Origin: Planctomycetaceae bacterium
Lineage (GTDB): Bacteria; Planctomycetota; UBA1135; GCA-002686595
Assembly: GCA_011525785.1 (NCBI GenBank)
Contig: WYBT01000052.1
Span: 62,001-126,000 of the forward strand
Direction of reading: 5' to 3'
Length of the DNA: 64,000 nt
Of this stretch, positions 25,810-34,179 are shown piece after piece; position 1 is the stretch's first letter; each line of letters opens with the position of its first letter. Made by a program: the position numbers and the translations under genes. Under the pieces are notes generated by a model. The model made no database searches. It had not been told where the DNA came from and saw nothing but the letters and a program-made list of their open reading frames with translations.

Positions 25810-26441
25810 GCGGCGCGCAGGGCGATGGCGCCGCGGCCCGAGCGCTGTTCGTCGTTCTCGACGGGGTCGACGGCTGCGGCAAGAGCACGCAGGCGGCCCT
25901 GCTCGTCGAGCGGCTGCGCGCGCGCGGCGGGCGCGGTGTGGTCCACGTGCGCGAACCGGGCAGCACGCCGCTGGGCGAGCGCATCCGCGCGCTGCTCCTG
26001 GGGCGCGAGCACGAACTCGACAGCGGCGTGGAGCTGCTCCTGTTCGCGGCCGCGCGGCGTCAGATGCTGCGCGAGCTCGCTGCGCCGGCGCTGGCGCGCG
26101 GCGAACACGTGGTGTGCGAGCGCTTCCACGGCTCGACCTTCGCGTACCAGTCGGTGGCCGGCGAGTTGCCCGAGGCCGATGTGCTCGGCGTGCTCGAGCG
26201 CTGGGCCGGCGAGCCGCGGCCGACGCACACCATCCTGATCGAGGTTCCGCCCGAGCGGGCCGCGCAGCGCCGCGCCGGTCCCAGCGACCGCATCGAGGAC
26301 AAGGGCCTGGAGTTCCAGCGGCGCGTGGCCGCGGGCTTCCAGCGCTACGCGCGCCTGGCGGCTGGAGTGCACGTCGTCGACGGCGTCGGCGCGACGGCGC
26401 AGGTCGCCGAACGCATCTGGAGCGTGCTTGAAGAGCGTTGA
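25806..26441 (+). CDS. tmk: Thymidylate kinase
   Basis: 211 aa from GTG 25806. It phosphorylates dTMP to dTDP. LDGVDGCGKSTQA is the P-loop, REPGSTPLGERIR the dTMP-binding segment, and ERFHGSTFAYQ the DR(F/Y/H)-type motif, with Glu in place of Asp. The LID region has GPSDRIEDKGLEF. Its 3' end overlaps the holB start by 14 bases, which is the common bacterial tmk-holB arrangement. Confidence 0.95.
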   Translation: MSGAQGDGAAARALFVVLDGVDGCGKSTQAALLVERLRARGGRGVVHVREPGSTPLGERIRALLLGREHELDSGVELLLFAAARRQMLRELAAPALARGEHVVCERFHGSTFAYQSVAGELPEADVLGVLERWAGEPRPTHTILIEVPPERAAQRRAGPSDRIEDKGLEFQRRVAAGFQRYARLAAGVHVVDGVGATAQVAERIWSVLEER

Positions 26442-27555
26442 GAAGCGCAGCGAAGCGGCGGAGACGTCGCTCACGCGACCGGTGGGCCACGAGACGATCC
26501 TGGCCGGACTGTGCGCGGCCGTGCGCGCCGGCCGACTGCCGCACGCGCTCGAGTTCGTCGGTCCCGCGGGCGTGGGCAAGTTCCTCGCGGCGCGCTGGTT
26601 CGCGGCTGCGCTGCTGTGCGAGCGCGGTCCCGCCCTGGGCGGCGAGGTCGACGAGCCGTGCCTGGAGTGCGGCGCGTGCCGGCGCTTCCAGGCCGGTTCG
26701 CACGCCGACGTGTTCGTCGTCGACGTGCGTCAGGAGGCCGAGAAGGAGCGCTCCGATCAGCTGCGCATCGGGCGCTTCGTGCCGCGCGAGGACGCGCGTC
26801 GCAGCTACTGGTCGGGCGCGACGGTGGAGGACTTCCTGGGCTTGCGCGCCGCCAGCGGACTGTGGCGCATCGTGATCGTGCGCGAGAGCGAGCGCATCAA
26901 CGTCGAGGCGCAGAACGCGCTGCTCAAGTCGCTCGAGGAGCCCGCGCCCAACGTGCTGTGGATCCTCGAGACCTCGGCCCCCGACGAGTTGCTTGCGACC
27001 ATTCACAGCCGCGCGATCGCGGTGCGCTTCGAGCCGCTCGGCGAGGCCGCGGTGCGCGCGCTGCTGGCGCAGCAGGGCCTTGCTCCAGCCGAGGCGGCGC
27101 AGCTCGCGCGCTGGTCGCAGGGTTCGCCCGGCACGGCGCTCGAGCTCAGTCGCCAGGGCGCGCTCGAATTGCGCGCGGTGTTGCTCGCTGCTGCGGAGGG
27201 GCTGGCGCCGTCCAGCACGGCGGCTGCTGCGCTGTGGGCCGTGGAGGGCGAGTTTGAGGGCAAGACCGAGCGCGCCGAGCAACGCGCGCGCGCGCGGCGC
27301 GTGTTGGACACGGCGCTGGAGCTCGTCCGCGACGGGGAGCGCCTGCGCGCGGGGCTGCGCGCCGAGACCTTGCCGCACGGGGAGTGCGCGGCGCAACTGG
27401 CGCGGGCCAGTGCGCTCGGCGCCCGCGCGGCGGCGCGTCGCAGGCTCGAGCAACTTCTCGATCTGCGCGCCGACCTCGAAGCCAACGTCGACCCGCAGAG
27501 CGTGGTCGAACGCGCGCTCCTGGCGTTGGCGCCCCAGGCCGCGCCTGCGCGCTGA
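26428..27555 (+). CDS. holB: DNA polymerase III delta' subunit
   Basis: 375 aa from a TTG start inside the end of tmk. It belongs to the clamp loader that places the sliding clamp on DNA. FVGPAGVGKFLAARWF is a Walker A-like loop in which the Ser/Thr after Lys is replaced by Phe, as expected for delta', which does not bind ATP. CLECGACRR with a preceding Cys gives the zinc site, and ERINVEAQNALLKSLEEP plus IHSRAIAVRF are the family signatures (sensor 1 and SRC-like). Length is typical. Confidence 0.92.
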   Translation: MKSVEKRSEAAETSLTRPVGHETILAGLCAAVRAGRLPHALEFVGPAGVGKFLAARWFAAALLCERGPALGGEVDEPCLECGACRRFQAGSHADVFVVDVRQEAEKERSDQLRIGRFVPREDARRSYWSGATVEDFLGLRAASGLWRIVIVRESERINVEAQNALLKSLEEPAPNVLWILETSAPDELLATIHSRAIAVRFEPLGEAAVRALLAQQGLAPAEAAQLARWSQGSPGTALELSRQGALELRAVLLAAAEGLAPSSTAAAALWAVEGEFEGKTERAEQRARARRVLDTALELVRDGERLRAGLRAETLPHGECAAQLARASALGARAAARRRLEQLLDLRADLEANVDPQSVVERALLALAPQAAPAR

Positions 27556-27638
27556 GTTGGACAGCAATTCCGCCGCCGCGAGCCTCGCCGACGCCGCGCC
27601 GGCGCGGAGGGAGTAACCGCAGGCGCGCCGCGCCGCAG

Positions 27639-27667
27639 TTGGGGCGCTTGTCGGCGGCCGCTAACCT
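27639..27667 (+). promoter_or_regulatory. Weak candidate promoter before the Minf_1886-type gene
   Basis: TTGGGG, 17 bases, TAACCT, ending 31 bases before ATG 27699 in a 143-base gap. It fits the pattern of other candidates here but is GC-rich and weak. Confidence 0.3.
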
Positions 27668-27698
27668 ACTCGCGCAGCGCTCCACGGCCGCTGCGACC

Positions 27699-28124
27699 AT
27701 GACCGACACCAAGGAGAGGCTGCGCCAGATCGCCCGAGCGGATGGTCGCTATTCGCCCGAGGCCTTTTACTTCCTGTTCGAGGCGCTCGAGGTGGCGGTC
27801 AAGCTCTCGGGCAAGGACGGCCTGCAAGGTCCGGCGCGGCACGTCACCGGGCGCGAGGTGCTGGCCGGCATGCGCGAGCACGCGCTGGCCACCTTCGGAC
27901 CGCTGGCGCGCTACGTGTGGCGCGCCTGGGGTGTGCGCGAGACGCTCGATTGGGGGCGCGTGGTGTTCCTGCTCGTCGACCACGGTCTGCTCAAGCGCCA
28001 GGAGAGCGACACGATCGAGGAATTCCGCGACGTGTTCGATTTCGATGCGGCGCTGGGGACGGCTTACGACGAGCGCTTGCGCGAGGCGCTGGCGGCGCGC
28101 CTGGGCGCGACGGGGAACGCGTGA
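27699..28124 (+). CDS. Minf_1886-family protein (Planctomycetes/Verrucomicrobia-restricted)
   Basis: 141 aa from ATG 27699; translation upstream of it is random. The sequence follows the pattern I know for this family: an N-terminal ARADGRYSPEAFYFLFEALE, a central HVTGREVLAGMREHALATFG, then WGVRETLDWGRVVFLLVDHGLL and a terminal FDFDAALGTAYDE. No catalytic motif or membrane segment is visible. Function is unknown. The family's restriction to PVC bacteria makes this gene the best taxonomic clue in the window. The stop overlaps the start of the permease gene, suggesting coupling. Confidence 0.85.
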   Translation: MTDTKERLRQIARADGRYSPEAFYFLFEALEVAVKLSGKDGLQGPARHVTGREVLAGMREHALATFGPLARYVWRAWGVRETLDWGRVVFLLVDHGLLKRQESDTIEEFRDVFDFDAALGTAYDERLREALAARLGATGNA

Positions 28125-29272
28125 TGCTCACCGGTCTGACGGTCAACAGGCGCAACTGGATCCTGGCGGCGCTGTTCGCGCTGGTGCTGTGGTTCGCCTG
28201 GACCGTGCGCGCAGCGCTGAACCCGCTGCTGGTCGGACTCCTGCTCGCCTACATCCTCCATCCGATGGTGCTCAAGCTCGAGCGCCGCGGCTGGTCGCGC
28301 AAGTCGGCGGTCAACTTCATCTTCGTCAGCTTCGGCGTGGCGGTGACGCTCCTGATCGTGCTGGTCGTGATGCAGGCGCGCGCGCTGATCTCCGACTTCG
28401 CCTCGGACAACGCCACGCTGAGCGTGCTCGCCGACCGCTTCCAGGTGGCGGTCGAGTGGCTGCTCGGCCGACTCAAGTCCCTGGGCTTCGACCTGAGCCT
28501 GCTCGGCGTCGAGAACGAGCAGGAAGCCGGCCGCAGCGTGCGCGAGGTGTTCCTCGAGCGCGCGCGCAACTGGATCACTTCCAGCGAAGGCGCGCTGGCA
28601 GGTCTGGGCGCGGCCGAAGGCGCGTGGCGCTTCGCGCAGGGCTTCTTCGGATCGCTCCTGGCGGCGATGGGCTTCCTGCTGCTGGTGCCGCTCTACACCT
28701 GGTTCCTGCTGTTCGAGCTCGAACGCATCTCGTCCTTCGTGGGCGGACTGATCCCGCGCGCCTACCGCGAGCAGTGGGTGCGCATCGGCGCGGCGATGCA
28801 GGAGATGCTGGGCGGTTTCTTCCGCGGCCGCGTGCTCGTGGCCGCGCTCAAGGGCGCCGCGGTGTGGATCACGTTGCTCGTCATCGGCGTGCCGTACTCG
28901 CTGCTCCTGGGCTTGCTCGGCGGCGTGCTCTCGTTCCTGCCGGTGATCGGTCCGGGCATCGGGCACGCCTGCGTTTTCGCCGTCGCGCTGATGAGCTTCG
29001 ATCCGTTCGGAGCGCTGTGGCGCACGGCGCTGGTGTTCGCGGTCGCCGAGGCGCTCGAGGGCTACGTGCTCACGCCCAAGATCCTCGGAGACAGCCTGGG
29101 CCTGCACACGGTCGTGGTGTTCGCAGCGCTGACGATCTTCGGCACGGCGCTGGGGATGTTCGGGATGCTGATCGCGTTGCCGCTCGCGGCGGCGCTGGTG
29201 ATCCTGACGCGGGAGTTGGTGCTGCCCTCGCTGCGCGAACTGGCCGACGAGCAGCCGCGCCGTCGCTCATGA
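28124..29272 (+). CDS. AI-2E/PerM-type membrane permease
   Basis: 382 aa from ATG 28124, which overlaps the previous stop; GTG 28121 is also possible. The layout is that of the AI-2E transporter superfamily: two N-terminal hydrophobic segments (LVGLLLAYILHPMVLKLERRG), a soluble insert near 90-150, and a C-terminal group of helices. It also has the GVPYSLLLGLLGGVLSFLPVIGPGIG motif and the late TPKILGDSLGLHTVVV region. Members export autoinducers, ions or other solutes, and the substrate cannot be predicted here. Confidence 0.88.
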   Translation: MLTGLTVNRRNWILAALFALVLWFAWTVRAALNPLLVGLLLAYILHPMVLKLERRGWSRKSAVNFIFVSFGVAVTLLIVLVVMQARALISDFASDNATLSVLADRFQVAVEWLLGRLKSLGFDLSLLGVENEQEAGRSVREVFLERARNWITSSEGALAGLGAAEGAWRFAQGFFGSLLAAMGFLLLVPLYTWFLLFELERISSFVGGLIPRAYREQWVRIGAAMQEMLGGFFRGRVLVAALKGAAVWITLLVIGVPYSLLLGLLGGVLSFLPVIGPGIGHACVFAVALMSFDPFGALWRTALVFAVAEALEGYVLTPKILGDSLGLHTVVVFAALTIFGTALGMFGMLIALPLAAALVILTRELVLPSLRELADEQPRRRS

Positions 29273-30153
29273 GGGCCCGCGCGGGGCTGGAGCTGGGCGT
29301 GTGCGGCCTGGTGCTGGCGCTCGCGGCGTGCTGCGCACGCGGACCCTCGGAGGGTGCTGCACCAACGCCGCCTCGCGAGCCGGCGCACGAGCCGCCGCGC
29401 CTGGAGCTGTTCGAGTGGGAGCGCGGCCTTGCGCTCCGCTCGCGTGCGAAGCACGAGCCGCTGGCGATGCACCTGTGGTTCTACGAGTGGCGCTTGTTCG
29501 ATGCGCTCGAGCGCGGCGAGTTGACTGCGGCGAGCTACGACTGGCCGCGCCGCGTGGCGAGCGATGGCCAGAGCGCATCGATCGAAGCCGAAATGCTGAG
29601 GCTCGAGGCGCGCGTCGAGGGCGACGCGGTCGAACTCGAGCTGCTGGTCACCAACACCAGCGACCACGACTGGCCCGAGCACGCGGCGCTCATCGCCTGC
29701 TTCAACCCGGGGCCGCCCCAGACGCAGCCCTACGAGATGGGGCACCACAAGAGCACCTGGTTCATCGGGCCGCAGGGGCTCGAGCGCCTGGGCGACCGCG
29801 ACTTCCACTTCCGCTCGAGCCTGCGCGCGGGCCTCGAACGGCTCTCGCCCGAGCTCGAGTTCGACTTCAGCCCGCGCTGGCGCAGCTCGGAGCGCGACGA
29901 CCACGGCGGGCTGCTCGTGCGCACCTCTCAGAGCGGCCGCTGGAGCTGCGGCGTGGCGTGGGAGGACTGGCTGGGCGTGCAGGCGCACAACCCCTGGCTG
30001 TGCATGCACATCGCGACGCGCGTCGGGCCGCTTGCGCGCGGCGCAGCGCGGAGCGTGCGCGGGCGGCTGGTGCTGCTCGAAGGCTCGCGCGAGGCCGCAC
30101 TGGAACGACTGCGCGCGCCCTGGAGCGTCACTCGCTCCGCGGGCGCGCGCTGA
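29269..30153 (+). CDS. Hypothetical lipoprotein
   Basis: 294 aa from ATG 29269, overlapping the permease stop by four bases. The N-terminus is a signal sequence with a lipobox-like LALAACC near residue 20. The body is rich in beta-strand-like stretches (EAEMLRLEARVEGDAVELELL, VTNTSDHDWPEH), consistent with a beta-sandwich, and has many conserved-looking Trp and His residues. I do not recognise the family. It probably sits on the periplasmic side of a membrane. It ends 18 bases from the stop of the convergent S41 protease gene. Confidence 0.65.
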   Translation: MRARAGLELGVCGLVLALAACCARGPSEGAAPTPPREPAHEPPRLELFEWERGLALRSRAKHEPLAMHLWFYEWRLFDALERGELTAASYDWPRRVASDGQSASIEAEMLRLEARVEGDAVELELLVTNTSDHDWPEHAALIACFNPGPPQTQPYEMGHHKSTWFIGPQGLERLGDRDFHFRSSLRAGLERLSPELEFDFSPRWRSSERDDHGGLLVRTSQSGRWSCGVAWEDWLGVQAHNPWLCMHIATRVGPLARGAARSVRGRLVLLEGSREAALERLRAPWSVTRSAGAR

Positions 30154-30171
30154 TCGACGCGACGCGAGCGC

Positions 30172-32751
30172 TCAGTTGTCGAGCGACTTCTCGAGCAGCT
30201 CGACCAGCTCCGAGAGCGTCGACTCAGGGACCTTGCCGTCGGCGCGCAGGGCTTGGTTGAGCGCGTCGAGCGTGCTGCGCAGCTCGTCCTTGTCGCGCGA
30301 GGCGAGGTTGAGGCGCGGCTCGAAGTCGGGCTCGATGGTCGAGCGGTAGTCGGGCACGGTCTCGATCGACTCGCCCAGCTGGCCCATCAAATGGCGGATG
30401 CCGGCCTGCAGTTGGCGATCCTCGACGAAGTCGCCCTGCGGGAACTCTTGGCCGCGCGCGTCCTGGATGCGGCGGCGGATTTCGGCGCGCAGCAGTTGGC
30501 GCACGTCGTCGGGCGGCAGCGGCGTGCGCAGCGAGGCGTAGAAGTTGTCGAAGTCGGGGTACAGCGCGACATCGCGGCGGTCGTTGTCGGCGATCTGCGA
30601 GAAGCGCTCGCGGTGCTCGGCCATGTGCTTGTCCACGTACTCGCGCGGCGCGCGGCGGTCGAGGATCTTGCGCATCTGCTCGACGCGCCAGGCGTCGATG
30701 CGCGTGGCGTCGACGCGCTGGTCGGGCACCACGCCGCCGATGTTGAGCACCTCGCCCTCGGCGTTGACCTCGCGGTGGATCGAGCGTCCCGACGGCAACA
30801 GGTAGCGCGCGATGGTCAGCTTGACGCGCGGCGCGAAGTCGAACTCGCCGTTGCCGTTGTAGTCCTTGGTGATCTTCTCCCAGTTGTCCCAGCGGCGATT
30901 GCGGTTCTCGTCGACGTACTCGTCGTCCTCCAGGCCGGGCATGGTGATCAGGTTCTGCACCGAGCCCTTGCCGAAGCTGCGCTCGCCGATGACCAGCGCG
31001 CGCTTGTGGTCCTGCAGCGCGCCCGAGACGATCTCGGCGGCCGAGGCGGTGAAGCGATTGACCAGCACGACCATCGGCATGTCGAGCGGGACGATCGGGT
31101 CGCGCTCGGTGCGCAGGCGCTCGGTGGAGCGGATGCGGCTCTCGGTGGACACCACCGGCGTGCGCCGCGGCAGGAACAGCTCGGACACCGCCACGGCTTC
31201 GTCGAGCAGGCCGCCGTTGTTGTTGCGCAGGTCCAGGATCAGCGCGCGCATCCCGCCCTCGAGCATGTTCAGGATCGGCCGACGCAACTCGCCCGAGGCC
31301 ACCTGGCTGAACTCGTTGAGCGTGATCAAACCGATCTTGCCGGGCAGCATCTGGTGCTGTTCGGCCGGGATCGTGATCGCCTGGCGGGTGATGGTCACGG
31401 CCATCTCGTCGCTCGGCCGATCGATCAGCGTCGCGTCCATGCCGCGCCGCCACACGTAGAGCTTGACCGGCGTGCCGGGCTTGCCCTTGAGGCGCTTGAT
31501 GATCTCGTCGACCGGCTTGCCGATGGTGGGCCAGTCTTCGATGCGCACGATCTTGTCGTCGCTCATCAAGCCGGCCTTGTACGCGGGGCCCGAGTAGATC
31601 GGCCGCGTGATCGTGAACAGCCCGTCCTGGCGATCCTCGCCGACGTAGGCGCCGATGCCGCCGTAGTTGGCCGCGAGCTCCTGCTCGAAGCGCGCGAAGT
31701 TCTTCGGGCTCATGTAGGCCGAGTGCTCGTCGAGGTTCTGCAGCACGCCCTGCATGGCCGCTTCGAGCAGTTCGTCGCGCTTGAACTTGTCGCCCTCGAG
31801 GTGCCAGCGCTCGACGAGGTCGAGCAGCGTGCTCAGCTCCTGCCACTTGCCTTCGCCCGGGCGCGCCGCGTCCGGCGTGGCCTTGGCGTTGGGATTGACC
31901 TCGGGCTTGACCTTCGACTTGTAGTCGTCGAACACCGCTTCGAGGTTCTTGAGCTTGCGCTCGCCCAACTCGCGCACGCGCTCGCGGTCGAGGAAGCTCG
32001 CCGCCAGGCGACCGTGCTCGCCGGGGAGCAGCGCGAGTCGGCGCAGTTCGTCGTACAGCGCGCCCGTCAGCTCGGAACCGCTGCGTGCGAGCGTCAGTGC
32101 GCCGAGCGCGCGCAACTGCGCGTCGCCCGAGGAGAGGAATTCCTCCATCGCGGCGCGCCCGCGGCGGATGTCGTCGCCGCCGCCGAGCTTGGTGACGGCC
32201 AGCGCCGCCTCCAGTCGCACCGCTGCCGAGCGCGCGCCATCGTTCGCGCACTTGAGCACGCGGCGCACGACGTCGCGGCGCTCTTCGCTCTCCAGCGCGC
32301 GGAAGTTTGCGTCGCACAGCAGGGCGGCGGCGCTGACGGCGCGCTCGTCGAGTTCGCCTTCCAGCGGCGTCTCCAGGACGTTCAGCAGCGGGCCGACCAG
32401 CTTGTCGGGGGCGACTTCCGAACCCTGCATGCGCGCGGCGACCAGGATCAGCACGGCGCCCGCGTCGGCGCCGGGCCGCGCCAGCGCCTGCTCGAGCGCG
32501 GCGTCCAGGCCGTCGGCCTGCAGCTCGCGCGCGGCGTCGCGCAACGCCACCGCTCGTCGCCACAGCTCGTCGCGCGGGGCCGAGCGCGTGTCGGCCAGCG
32601 CGCCGTCGATCAGCTCGGCCAGCGCTGCGGCGCGCTCGTCCTGGAGGGCCAGCGGCCAACTCGGCGCGGCGGTCGCCACGGACCCGTTCAGGGTGCACAG
32701 CGGGCAGAGGAGCAGCGGAACGAGGACGGCTCGGGTCAGGTGCAGCAGCAT
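30172..32751 (-). CDS. S41 carboxyl-terminal processing protease with HEAT-like N-terminus and EF-hand-like insert
   Basis: 859 aa from ATG 32751, which starts a signal peptide (MLLHLTRAVLVPLLLCPLC). Residues about 35-270 are helical, HEAT-like repeats. A PDZ region (GGIGAYVGEDRQDG, then GPAYKAGLMSDDKIVRIEDW) precedes the S41 core, with Ser570 (FTASAAEI) and Lys595 (FGKGSVQ) as the catalytic pair. Their 25-residue spacing equals that of E. coli Tsp. After the Lys come two calcium-loop-like stretches, Asp614-Glu625 (D-x-N-x-N-x-x-x-D-x-x-E) and Asp630-Asp638 (DYNGNGEFD), which are unusual in this family. It would cut C-termini of periplasmic proteins. Confidence 0.9.
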   Translation of the reverse strand: MLLHLTRAVLVPLLLCPLCTLNGSVATAAPSWPLALQDERAAALAELIDGALADTRSAPRDELWRRAVALRDAARELQADGLDAALEQALARPGADAGAVLILVAARMQGSEVAPDKLVGPLLNVLETPLEGELDERAVSAAALLCDANFRALESEERRDVVRRVLKCANDGARSAAVRLEAALAVTKLGGGDDIRRGRAAMEEFLSSGDAQLRALGALTLARSGSELTGALYDELRRLALLPGEHGRLAASFLDRERVRELGERKLKNLEAVFDDYKSKVKPEVNPNAKATPDAARPGEGKWQELSTLLDLVERWHLEGDKFKRDELLEAAMQGVLQNLDEHSAYMSPKNFARFEQELAANYGGIGAYVGEDRQDGLFTITRPIYSGPAYKAGLMSDDKIVRIEDWPTIGKPVDEIIKRLKGKPGTPVKLYVWRRGMDATLIDRPSDEMAVTITRQAITIPAEQHQMLPGKIGLITLNEFSQVASGELRRPILNMLEGGMRALILDLRNNNGGLLDEAVAVSELFLPRRTPVVSTESRIRSTERLRTERDPIVPLDMPMVVLVNRFTASAAEIVSGALQDHKRALVIGERSFGKGSVQNLITMPGLEDDEYVDENRNRRWDNWEKITKDYNGNGEFDFAPRVKLTIARYLLPSGRSIHREVNAEGEVLNIGGVVPDQRVDATRIDAWRVEQMRKILDRRAPREYVDKHMAEHRERFSQIADNDRRDVALYPDFDNFYASLRTPLPPDDVRQLLRAEIRRRIQDARGQEFPQGDFVEDRQLQAGIRHLMGQLGESIETVPDYRSTIEPDFEPRLNLASRDKDELRSTLDALNQALRADGKVPESTLSELVELLEKSLDN

Positions 32752-32918
32752 CGGTACTCCTGGGGTCGCGCCAGCCCGCGGTCGGTCGTGCGCAGGCGCT
32801 TCATCGAACGAGAGCGGCGCCTGGCCCAAGCCGAGGCGTCGCTCCCGCACTCACGCTGACTCTAAGCTGGCCCCTGGCCGCTCGCGCGCGAGGAACGGAA
32901 AACATACCCTCGCCCGGC

Positions 32919-33527
32919 ATGAGCCCCCGAGTCCGACGCGAGCCAGCGCAAGAGCGAAAGACTGGAGCGCGCGTCCTCAGTCACGTGCAAGGCGCCGGCG
33001 GCGACTCCCGCGCGCGCATGGTCGACGTGGGGGACAAGCCCATCACGGCCCGCCAGGCGAGCGCCCGCGCGCGGGTCGTGTTCCCGCCCGGACTGCTCGC
33101 GCGCGTGCTCGCGCACGGCGGTCCCAAGGGGCCGGTGATCGAGGTCGCGCGCATCGCCGGCTTGCAGGCCGCCAAGCGCACGTCCGAGTGGATCCCGATG
33201 TGCCACGCGCTCGCGCTCGACGAGGTCGCGCTGGAGGTCGAGCGCGTCGACGCCCGCACGCTCGAGGTGCGCTGCCGCGCGGCCTGCCACGGGCGCACGG
33301 GGGTCGAGATGGAAGCGCTGGTCGGGGCGAGCGCCTGCGCGCTGGTGATCTACGACATGACCAAGGCGCTCTCGCACGAGATCAGCATCGAACGCGTCGA
33401 GCTGCTCTCGAAGTCGGGCGGGCGCTCGGGAAGCTGGGAGCGGCGCGATGCGCCCGTAGCTCCGCGCCGCAAGGCGCCGGCGCGCCCCGGCGCTCGCCGC
33501 GCTGGAAGCGCGCGGCCCGGCCTCTAA
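32919..33527 (+). CDS. moaC: Cyclic pyranopterin monophosphate synthase
   Basis: 202 aa, about 40 longer than usual because of a basic tail. It converts the MoaA product to cyclic pyranopterin monophosphate in molybdenum cofactor synthesis. Diagnostic segments are ARMVDVGDKPITAR near the N-terminus, IPMCHALALDEV, HGRTGVEMEAL, and IYDMTKAL with the later LLSKSGGRSG. The C-terminal 28 residues (PRRKAPARPGARRAG-like) are extra. No other moa gene is near, so the pathway must be completed elsewhere. Confidence 0.93.
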   Translation: MSPRVRREPAQERKTGARVLSHVQGAGGDSRARMVDVGDKPITARQASARARVVFPPGLLARVLAHGGPKGPVIEVARIAGLQAAKRTSEWIPMCHALALDEVALEVERVDARTLEVRCRAACHGRTGVEMEALVGASACALVIYDMTKALSHEISIERVELLSKSGGRSGSWERRDAPVAPRRKAPARPGARRAGSARPGL

Positions 33528-33605
33528 GATGCGCGGCCTGTTCCCGGCGCCACGCGCCGGCCGCCCTTCCCCGCACGAGAGCGCGGGCCCCCGCACACGC
33601 ACACC

Positions 33606-34091
33606 ATGGACTTCAAACTGATCCAGCGCCTGGCGCTCCTGATGCAGCAGGTCGAGTTGACGGAGCTGGAGCTCGACGACCCCAAGTCCGGCGCACGGCT
33701 GCGCCTGGAACGCGGACCCAAAGTGCAGCCCGGCGCGACGCCGGTCGTCCATCTCAGCCACCTCGGCGCGCCCGCGCCGATGGCGGCGCCGGCCGCGGTT
33801 GCTGCGGCCCCCGCACCGAGCGCGGCCCCCGCGCCCGCTGCGGCGCCCGAAGGCAAGCCGATCCAGAGCCCGATGGTCGGCACCTTCTATCGCTCGCCGT
33901 CACCGGAGGCCGAGCCCTTCGTGCAGCGCGGCACGAGCGTCAAGCCCGACACGGTGATCTGCATCATCGAGGCCATGAAGGTGCTCAACGAGATCCGCGC
34001 CGAGACCTCCGGCGTGATCGTCGATGTGCTGGTCGAGAACGGGCAGCCGGTCGAGTTCGGCCAACCCCTGTTCCTCATCCGGCCCTCTTGA
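33606..34091 (+). CDS. accB: Biotin carboxyl carrier protein of acetyl-CoA carboxylase
   Basis: 161 aa. It carries the biotin arm in the first step of fatty acid synthesis. The biotinylation motif is EAMKVLNE with Lys125, 37 residues from the end, which is close to the usual distance. SPMVGTFYRSPSPEAEPFV precedes it. A Pro/Ala-rich flexible linker occupies about residues 55-85. It is followed after 88 bases by accC, the normal pairing. A TAAGAT hexamer (33525-33530) may be its -10 element, but the -35 is poor. Confidence 0.96.
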   Translation: MDFKLIQRLALLMQQVELTELELDDPKSGARLRLERGPKVQPGATPVVHLSHLGAPAPMAAPAAVAAAPAPSAAPAPAAAPEGKPIQSPMVGTFYRSPSPEAEPFVQRGTSVKPDTVICIIEAMKVLNEIRAETSGVIVDVLVENGQPVEFGQPLFLIRPS

Positions 34092-34179
34092 AGTCCAGGC
34101 CGCCCTCGAAGCACTGGCCGTTGCGCCGCGGCGAGCCGCGCGCGCCCGATCGCGGACCCGCACCCTCCCAGAGCCACGC

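Noticed and set aside
21673..27567. A 1964-codon open frame on the - strand
   Set aside because: Only its first 1014 bases from the 3' side code for the amidase. The rest is the antisense of the metallopeptidase, tmk and holB genes, open because GC-rich codons seldom give stop codons in that frame.
30253..32859. An 868-codon + strand frame opposite the S41 protease
   Set aside because: The - strand protein has signal peptide, catalytic residues and PDZ; the + frame has shadow composition (His/Val/Asp/Gln-rich) only.
32840..32868. TAAGCT as -10 of moaC
   Set aside because: No -35-like hexamer lies 15-19 bases upstream.
33841..33860. Repeat-like Pro/Ala coding stretch
   Set aside because: It is the flexible linker of AccB, not a tandem DNA repeat.
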